Source: an uncultured Prevotellaceae bacterium (lineage in GTDB: Bacteria > Bacteroidota > Bacteroidia > Bacteroidales > Bacteroidaceae). Taken from it: a DNA stretch of 64,000 nucleotides. This document shows, piece by piece, positions 57,670 to 64,000 of the stretch. The notes beneath the pieces were generated by a model, which worked only from the letters and a program-made list of their open reading frames with translations, did no database searches and was not told where the DNA came from. Each line of letters begins with the position of its first letter. Positions within the stretch are counted from its first letter, which is position 1. Where the stretch lies: positions 93,346-157,345 of the forward strand of contig OMWC01000004.1 in NCBI GenBank assembly GCA_900314655.1, given 5' to 3'. Both the position numbers and the translations under genes were made by a program.

Positions 57670-60159
57670 TTACTTTGTCCTATGTTTCTGAATGATTATC
57701 CGGCTGATCTTGGCCACGAAGCCGGCAGGAGCGCCACCGAAGTCAAAAATCATCTTGGCCTGGTCGAACTCGATTTCCTCGCCATTGTTTTTGGCGACGA
57801 CACCGGCAAACTGGAGTGTATTGGGACCGTCTTCCAGCACGAAGTCTCCCTTGTAGCAGAGTGTATTCGGATCATTAGTAACATCAGGATCCTTGTTTAC
57901 CTTAACTGTTGCGCGCGGCAATTCCATGTTGGTTTCAATATCTACAGAAACGTCATACATTTGTCCCTTCTCTATCTTCATGGGTACACCAGTGATGCTA
58001 CATTGGGCCTGCCATTCGGCACCACCGTTCTCAACAGCCGTCACGGTATAGACTCCGTCAGCATAAGAGAAACCGGGGTCACCAACCTGATTCCAGCCGC
58101 CGTCGGCCCACCAGAATCCCATCTTGCCCACAGTATTGAAACCTGCGCCAATATTGTCAACAGAATCGTAGGCCACCCAGTCAACGGCCTTCGGGTCGGA
58201 GTTGTCCACCTGATGCTTCTGAATGATGATATCGCTGATTTCGGCTACGAAACCGGCTGGGGCACCACCAAAGTCGAAGATCATCTTGGCCTGGTCAAAT
58301 TCGATTTCCTCTTCACCATTCTTTGCAACCACGTTAATGAGCGTCAACACATTCTCCCCATCCTGGAGTGAGAAGTCGCCTTTATAGCAGAGCGTGTTCG
58401 GGTCATTGGTGACGTCAGGATCTTTATTCACCTTCACAGTGACGCGTGGAAGATCCATGTTGGCCTTGATCTTGACACTTACATCATATCCTTGGCCCTT
58501 TTCAATCTTCATGGGAACACCCGTAATGCTGCATTGAGCCTGCCATTCGGAACCACCGTTTTCTACAGCCGTTACGGTATAGACTCCGTTTGCGTAGGAG
58601 AAACCAGGATTGCCAATCTGATTCCAGCCGGCATCAGCCCACCAGAAATTCATCGTTCCGGCAGTATTGAAACCTGCACCGAGGTTGTCGGGAGAATCAA
58701 CGGCCACCCAGTTCACCTTTGGCGTGTCGTCACCACCTGGCTGCTGGTCAGGAACCACGGTGCCGTCATCATCGGCATGATTTTTCAGCACGATGTTAGA
58801 GATATTGATATTTGTCGCTCCCGTAGCACGGCCGAAGTCAAAGACGAGTTTTACCGGCGAGAGGTCTTTGCCCTCGATGTCGCTCATCCAGAACACATAT
58901 TCCTTTCCTGCCTTCAGGCTCACGTTGTCCACGTCGATGATGGCATCGGCATCGGTCTCGTTGGTCAACTTGACGGTAACTCCATCGATGTCCTTGTCGG
59001 CCACGAAGATGCAGGAGAAGTCGTAGTGATTGGCTGCAGAGATGCTCAAATCGGTATGAAGATGCATCTGAGCCTGCCAGCGGTCGGAACAGGCATCAGG
59101 CACAGTGACAGTATAGTCGTTGCCACCATCCTTATAGGTTGCCTCCATCTCAGCGGTGCGCACATCACCCCACCCAGGCTGGAAGTGGAACGTGGCTTTC
59201 GGTGTGATACCTTTCCACAGGTTGAAGTCGCTACCGGCATCGAAGCCGCTCTCCTCCACGTTGCGCACATCGGCCTCGCTGGTCAGGATGAAACGCCAGG
59301 CTATGGAACGGTCGGGAGTCTCATAGATGAGCACCATCTTCTTGGCGGTCAGTGACTCAATACGAAAGCGGGGATTATCGTATTGTGCATCGGAACTGAC
59401 ATAGGGGAAGGCGGTGTTGGATGCCAGCTGGATATAGGTCTGTGTTGTGACGTTACCATCGACATCCGCCCATTCATAGACCTCAAAACTCCAGGCGGCA
59501 GTCTGGTTACCCAATTTCACATCAATGTCTTCGGCAGCACCATTGGCCCACTTGGTTCCCTTGTTCACGTAGGTCATGCCGTCTTCTCCTGCATTGTAGG
59601 TGTAGGTTCCACCCTTGCGGTTATCGTTGGTGAAGGTGATGCGGTCATCATAGACACCGAAGTCTTTCTTGTCGTTTGGTGCAGCCGACCACCACTCTGT
59701 GGCAGCCGTTCCGGCAGGACCGCAACCCATGTGGGCCGCCTCGCGGTTGGCAATGCGCCACTCCTTGCCGCAGATGCGGCGGAAGTCGGCCGTGTAGTCA
59801 ATCTTTGTCTCGTTGAAGGTGAATTCCTTCTTCAGACCTGCATCCGAGATGCCGTTGCGGTTTCCCAGTTTCAGCTCCACCGTGTAGGTTCCCCGTTCGG
59901 GATTGTTGTAACCTACTTCGGAAAGCGTGGAATACTGCGTGCCATTGAGAATCCAGATGGGATAAGTTCCGGGGGCTGGAGTATAGTTAGCCACCATCTG
60001 GTTAGTCTCCTGATCAACGGTCATCTGGAAGTCAGTACCGCTGACCGTGGGTTTCCCATTAGGATCGGCTCCGTCGAAACTATCGGGCGAGCAAGCCGTC
60101 AGGGCCATGCCAGCGAACAAAGTTCCTACTGCTAATTGAAATATCTTGTTCATATTCAA
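57670..60159 (-). CDS. Surface glycan-binding lipoprotein with three CBM-like modules
   Basis: An 829-residue lipoprotein (ALTACS), in the position of SusE/SusF-type glycan-binding proteins. After an N-terminal Ig-like domain (YTPAPGTYPIWILNGTQYST) and a large central beta region, three beta-sandwich modules follow. The first is divergent (FHFQPGWGDVRTAEMEATYK ... KLVFDFGRATGATNINISNI). The second and third (about 505-660 and 670-829) are near-copies: GFNTAGTMNFWWADAGWNQI vs GFNTVGKMGFWWADGGWNQV, and both VKVNKDPDVTNDPNTLCYKG. They look like carbohydrate-binding modules of the CBM4 sort. Trp pairs may grip glucan. Confidence 0.85.
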   Translation of the reverse strand: MNMNKIFQLAVGTLFAGMALTACSPDSFDGADPNGKPTVSGTDFQMTVDQETNQMVANYTPAPGTYPIWILNGTQYSTLSEVGYNNPERGTYTVELKLGNRNGISDAGLKKEFTFNETKIDYTADFRRICGKEWRIANREAAHMGCGPAGTAATEWWSAAPNDKKDFGVYDDRITFTNDNRKGGTYTYNAGEDGMTYVNKGTKWANGAAEDIDVKLGNQTAAWSFEVYEWADVDGNVTTQTYIQLASNTAFPYVSSDAQYDNPRFRIESLTAKKMVLIYETPDRSIAWRFILTSEADVRNVEESGFDAGSDFNLWKGITPKATFHFQPGWGDVRTAEMEATYKDGGNDYTVTVPDACSDRWQAQMHLHTDLSISAANHYDFSCIFVADKDIDGVTVKLTNETDADAIIDVDNVSLKAGKEYVFWMSDIEGKDLSPVKLVFDFGRATGATNINISNIVLKNHADDDGTVVPDQQPGGDDTPKVNWVAVDSPDNLGAGFNTAGTMNFWWADAGWNQIGNPGFSYANGVYTVTAVENGGSEWQAQCSITGVPMKIEKGQGYDVSVKIKANMDLPRVTVKVNKDPDVTNDPNTLCYKGDFSLQDGENVLTLINVVAKNGEEEIEFDQAKMIFDFGGAPAGFVAEISDIIIQKHQVDNSDPKAVDWVAYDSVDNIGAGFNTVGKMGFWWADGGWNQVGDPGFSYADGVYTVTAVENGGAEWQAQCSITGVPMKIEKGQMYDVSVDIETNMELPRATVKVNKDPDVTNDPNTLCYKGDFVLEDGPNTLQFAGVVAKNNGEEIEFDQAKMIFDFGGAPAGFVAKISRIIIQKHRTK
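57673..58716 (-). repeat. Tandem duplication of a ~160-residue CBM-like module inside the glycan-binding gene
   Basis: The segments 57673-58190 and 58200-58716 encode almost the same amino acids, yet their DNA differs at many third codon positions (for example GCCACGAAGCCGGCAGGAGC against GCTACGAAACCGGCTGGGGC), showing an old duplication held by selection on protein sequence. Confidence 0.8.
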
Positions 60160-60191
60160 AAATCGTTTAATTCGTGATATTCGTTGTCGTA

Positions 60192-61733
60192 TTAATAGTT
60201 GTTCTGAACCAGCGTGGGGTCGGCATCAAGCTCTGATTGTGCCAGAGGGATGTGCTTCTTGCTGGGAGTCCAAGAGTTGGTGCGATAGCCGTAGGTATCG
60301 GGCACGAGCTTCACGGTAGCCTTCTCTGTGGTGACACCGCTGATGCCCTCGGCACGTACAAGGTCGAAATAGCGTTTGCCTTCGCCGCAGAACTCCAGGT
60401 GACGCTCGTTGAGGATATCGTCGAGGGTGACGTTGGTGAGGGCCTCAAGTCCTGCACGGGCACGAACTTCGTTCACATAGCCGGCGGCCTCTGATGCACT
60501 GCCTCCTGTCTCAAGAAGCAGCTCGGCAGCATTGAGTAAGGTCTCGGCATAGCGGTAGATGCGCTTATTGTTGTTATAGTTCAGATTCTTTGAGGTCGGA
60601 CAATCCTTGTTGTTGGCAGATTGCGGACGATACTTCCCATGCCAGAGGTGTGTGTCCTGATAGCGCTCGGTGTAAGTGTAGTTGCGTAAGTCCCAGATGG
60701 TCACATCGCGACGCTTGTCGTTCTCTGCATACATATTGTAGGTCTCGACTTTAACGGGAAGGAAACCCCAGCCGTCGTTACCGCCGTCCCAGCCTTCGCC
60801 GCCACCCCATCCGTTGGGAGAACAGAGCGTGGGGAACACGGTACCACCGGCATTGATGGCAGCACCGCCCCAGTCGCGCTGGGCCTGGTCGTCGTTATAG
60901 TTAATCTCGAAGATACTCTCTGAGCACCATTCGCCGTTCTCAGACCAGAGGTCGGCAAAGTCGGGATTCAGCGAGTAGTTGCTGTCGGCGATGATCTGCT
61001 TCATATAAGTGAGTGCCTTAGGCAGACGAGCTGCATCGTTCTGGTACATCACCATCTCTGCATAGAGCATGTAGGCAAAAGCCTGACTCACACGACCACT
61101 CTCACCGGTCTCCCAGCGCATGGGCAGCACATTAGAGGCGATAATATCTTCCAATTCGGGCAGCAACTGGTTATAGATTTCATCGGCTGAGAGTTGTGGT
61201 GCCGTATAGGGCAACGAGAGATTCTCCAAATAGAAAGGAACGTTGCCATAGTAGTGCCACAGGATGTTGTAGTAATAGACACGCAGCAGACGGGCCTGCA
61301 TCTCCATGGAGCGGCGGAAGTTGTCGCTGACATTGCCAGGCCATCCGGCATACTTGATGGCATCGTTGCAGCGCTTGATACCGCTGTAGAAATCGCCCCA
61401 CAGGGTGGCCAGTGTCTGGTTGCCGTTGCCCTCGAAGTTGAATAACTTGTGCCAGTGCTCATTGTCGGTGGCGTTGGAGCCGCCTACCCAGAAGTCATCA
61501 CCCATAATCTCGCCGTCGATGGTGAGGTCGTTGTAGGCAGCATTGTCCCAGTCGGGCCAGTGCAGAGGTGCGTATGCCGAGGTAAGGGCCTCGTTGAGTG
61601 TCTCCTCGGTGGTATAGTATTCTTCCAAGGGCTCGCCTGTCGGATTCTTCACCTCCAGGAACTCGTCGCCGCAGGATGCAAGCGTCAACGCAGCTGCGCA
61701 AAAGCCTGCTATAATAGTGATATGCTTGTTCAT
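60192..61733 (-). CDS. SusD/RagB-family nutrient-binding lipoprotein (beta-glucan locus)
   Basis: A 513-residue lipoprotein (LTLASC, then GDEFLEVKNPTGEPLEEYYT). SusD core features include LNEALTSAYAPLHWPDWDNA, YSGIKRCNDAIKYAGWPGNV, RRSMEMQARLLRVYYYNILW, RYAETLLNAAELLLETGGSA and the signature ILNERHLEFCGEGKRYFDLV. Complete. It lies between a truncated SusC and the surface glycan-binding protein and should lid the SusC pore for beta-glucan oligosaccharides. Confidence 0.95.
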   Translation of the reverse strand: MNKHITIIAGFCAAALTLASCGDEFLEVKNPTGEPLEEYYTTEETLNEALTSAYAPLHWPDWDNAAYNDLTIDGEIMGDDFWVGGSNATDNEHWHKLFNFEGNGNQTLATLWGDFYSGIKRCNDAIKYAGWPGNVSDNFRRSMEMQARLLRVYYYNILWHYYGNVPFYLENLSLPYTAPQLSADEIYNQLLPELEDIIASNVLPMRWETGESGRVSQAFAYMLYAEMVMYQNDAARLPKALTYMKQIIADSNYSLNPDFADLWSENGEWCSESIFEINYNDDQAQRDWGGAAINAGGTVFPTLCSPNGWGGGEGWDGGNDGWGFLPVKVETYNMYAENDKRRDVTIWDLRNYTYTERYQDTHLWHGKYRPQSANNKDCPTSKNLNYNNNKRIYRYAETLLNAAELLLETGGSASEAAGYVNEVRARAGLEALTNVTLDDILNERHLEFCGEGKRYFDLVRAEGISGVTTEKATVKLVPDTYGYRTNSWTPSKKHIPLAQSELDADPTLVQNNY

Positions 61734-61754
61734 ATTGGATATTTCTTTATATGT

Positions 61755-63920
61755 TTAGAGTGAAACGTTGAAACCGATGGTGTAGGTACGTGCCTGAGGA
61801 TAGACACCATAATCGACACCGAGAGAGGTAGAACCGGAACCGATTTCGGGATCGAAGCCCCAGTATTTGGTCCAAGTGATGAGGTTCTCTGCACGGGCAT
61901 AAATGCGCAGCCGGCTGATGTTGATCTTGTTAGTGATGCTGCGAGGCAGGGTATAACCCAAGGTGATGTTCTTCAGGCGCAGATAGCTGCCGTCCTGAAT
62001 GTACATGTCGCTGCATACCCAGTTTTCTGATTTGCCCAGTGTAGGCACGGTATTCGAGGTACCTTCACCCGTCCAGCGCTGGAGCACCCAAGTAGGATAG
62101 TTGCCGGAGGCGATGTCTTGACGATAGGTGGCATCAAAGACATCAGCACCGCTGACACCCTGGAAGAATACACTCAGGTCGAAGCCCTTCCACTCAGCAT
62201 CGAAGTTCAGACCGAAGGTCCAGTCAGGCACTCCGTTACCGATATTGGTACGGTCGTCAGAATTGATCTTATTGTCACCATTCATATCCACGAAACGGAA
62301 GTCGCCTGGCTGTTTGTTGGTGCCATACTTACTGTTGTATTCTGTAGCCTCGGCAGCATTCTGGATGATGCCAGCTGTCTTATAGCCATAGAAGAAGGGG
62401 AACGGCTGGCCGTTCTCGGCGCGTGTGCCACCGTCGCTGAACTGCGAGATACCATAGTTCAGGAAGCCTGTGTCGTTACCGAGGTTCTTCAGCTCATTCT
62501 TCAGATAGGAAGCATTGCCCTTGATGGCGAAGTGGGCATCGGCAATGTTCCACCTGTAGCCGAGTTCAAATTCCCAACCACTATTCTTCATGTCACCTAC
62601 GTTTGCCAAAGGACGAGCCTCACCCACATAGCTGGGGATAGGCATTTCGATGATCATGCCGTTGGTCTTCTTAACGTAGTAATCTACCGAGAAGGTCAGT
62701 TTATTGTTCCAGAAGCCGAAATCGAGGCCGAGGTCAGTCTGCTCGCTCTCCTCCCACTTCAGGTCTTCATTGGCAAGGCGGTTGGCCTTTGAACCGTAGA
62801 TCATGGTTGCCGTGCGACCGTAGTAATAGTTGCTGCTGGCTCCGATGGAGGTCAGCGTGGTATAGGCGAAGTCGCCGATATTGTCGTTACCGTTCTTACC
62901 CCAGCTGGCACGAAGTTTCAGGTTGGTGAGCCAGTCGTGGGTGTTCTTCATAAAGCTTTCGTTCATGATGTTCCAACCAATAGAGAACGAGGGGAAGGTG
63001 CCATACTTATTGTTGGAACCAAAACGGCTAGAACCGTCACGACGGACTGTGGCCTGGAACATGTACTTCTCATCGTAGTTGTAACTTAATCTGGCAAAGA
63101 GAGATGAAAGTCGGTGCTCGGTATAAGGACCACCCCATACACCCACATGACTGGTGGCGCCGGTCATCTTGCCATCAGCATCGGTAGCGATTTCCAAATC
63201 ACCGCCGGTGGTATAGTTGATGGAGGGCTTATTGATATTCACCAGATTCCAGTGAGAGCCGCCCAACTCATCACCCTTGAATTTCAGTGCACTCTGACCA
63301 AGCACCACGCCGATGGTGTGCTTGCCGAAAGTCTTGTCGTAAGTCAATGTGTTCTCAATCTGCCAGGTGGTGTTGTTTCCTTTGTAAGAAGTGGCCGAGG
63401 TGTGGTCGGCATTGTTGTTGCCCGAGAGATAATACTTCTGCAAGGTAGCAGCCTCATAGCCCCAGAAGGAGAGCTCTGCACTATAGGTGAAATGATACTT
63501 CAGGGCATCCCACAGTTGCAGATCGAGCGAGAACTTCGGCATAAACTTGTGGCTCCAGTTCTTTGAGGGGTTGCCCTGCATCATGGCGATAGGGTTATTC
63601 TGCTCCTGATAACTGCCCACATAACCTGGAATGGTATAGGGATTGCCGTCGGCATCATAGTAGAGGTCGTAAGCACTATAGCGGTCAATCATGGCCTGCC
63701 CGTAACGGGCAACCATCTCTTCGCCCACTTTGTCGTAACCCAGCTGCGTCAAGGTGACGGGCAGCGTGGGAGCCAGATAGAGAGCCGAGCCCAGGGGAGA
63801 ACCCCATGTGGAGTTGGCATCGATTCCTGTGTTATGTACACGCATATAAGAAAGGTTTGCTCCCAAGTCGAGCTTATTCAGGAAATTACGCTCCTTAGAA
63901 TCCCTAAATTCCGCAGCACT
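61755..63920 (-). pseudogene. SusC-family TonB-dependent receptor, 5'-truncated
   Basis: The frame runs from a stop at 63921-63923 through SAAEFRDSKERNFLNKLDLG to the C-terminal YTIGFNVSL, about 722 residues. It contains only the SusC beta-barrel: LGANLSYMRVHNTGIDANST, FQATVRRDGSSRFGSNNKYG, PSFSIGWNIMNESFMKNTHD, LKLRASWGKNGNDNIGDFAY and YLRLKNITLGYTLP. The signal peptide, carboxypeptidase-like domain and plug (about 300 residues) are missing, and there is no ATG. Sequence beyond 63921 does not resemble SusC in any frame. As present in this window the gene is broken, although SusD and the enzymes downstream are intact. Confidence 0.85.
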
Positions 63921-64000
63921 TTAGTTTAACTTTCTTTATAAGTACCTGAGCAACAAAAAGTTGCTCAGGATTTTGCCATGTCAGATTTTTCACTTACCTT
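63908..64000 (+). mobile_element. Possible left end of an insertion element with an outward-reading promoter
   Basis: Directly next to the point where SusC sequence stops lies AT-rich DNA with a hairpin (CCTGAGCAAC and GTTGCTCAGG around AAAAA, about 63946-63970). It is followed by TTTG (63972-63975), a 19-bp spacer and TACCTT at the very edge, i.e. the start of a plus-strand promoter leading out of the window. That is the layout of an IS end with a transposase promoter. No transposase is visible, so the element is inferred. Confidence 0.4.

Noticed and set aside
57040..58371. 443-codon plus-strand frame across the GH16 and glycan-binding genes
   Set aside because: It spans the gap between two well-supported minus-strand genes and has no recognisable domain.

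Overview
The window is a piece of a Bacteroidales chromosome, most like Prevotellaceae (Prevotella/Segatella type) from an animal gut. The evidence is two SusC/SusD loci, an ECF sigma/FecR pair, Omp28, DUF6029, DUF4831, DUF6377 and PorT family proteins, short C-terminal tails resembling type IX secretion sorting signals, and repeated promoters of the Bacteroidetes form TTTG-N19/20-TAnnTTTG. No tRNA, rRNA, CRISPR array or phage module was recognised. All family assignments come from reading the sequence; no database search was run.

Layout. 1-3.9 kb: end of a TonB energising cluster (exbD, tonB, PstS-like lipoprotein, TPR protein), closed by a strong terminator. 4.0-6.5 kb: small secreted proteins and a TPR protein on the minus strand. 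6.5-7.4 kb: no gene; 22-bp-period repeat arrays and G-rich interspersed repeats. 7.4-8.8 kb: a glycine-rich repeat lipoprotein. 9.0-21.6 kb: an ECF sigma/FecR-controlled SusC/SusD locus carrying a metallopeptidase-like protein without a zinc motif, a FISUMP-like lipoprotein, a thioredoxin-like protein and an M16 peptidase, so it looks built for peptides rather than glycans. 21.7-23 kb: an SGNH hydrolase and a remnant of an outer membrane receptor. 23.2-28.9 kb: a minus-strand redox/outer-membrane operon (TlpA, DUF6029 barrel, Omp28 lipoprotein, tailed secreted protein, large Omp28). 29-36.3 kb: ferredoxin, PorT-like barrel, a His-rich periplasmic protein facing a Cu/Zn efflux permease, a two-gene 5'-nucleotidase, rplS, CapA and NlpC proteins.

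36.6-47.5 kb: stand-alone AICAR transformylase, a GH9 glucanase, the minus-strand run hpt-adk-obgE-pgeF-comEC, divergent nnr, and a DUF4831 protein. 47.5-48.1 kb: a nested inverted-repeat element holding a 42-bp perfect palindrome. 48.1-52.3 kb: a GntR/ABC operon lying between the real fba gene and a duplicated fba 3' end. 52.4-64 kb: a beta-glucan utilisation locus (DUF6377 regulator, GH3, BACON-GH16, surface glycan-binding protein, SusD, SusC) whose SusC gene is cut off at its 5' side by foreign-looking sequence.

The best candidates for something undescribed are the 22-bp-period repeats and the nested inverted element that shares their motif; the His-rich/HMA-like protein paired with the efflux permease; the Omp28/DUF6029/TlpA operon; the SusCD-peptidase locus with its zinc-less metallopeptidase relative; and the fba tail duplication coupled to a GntR gene.
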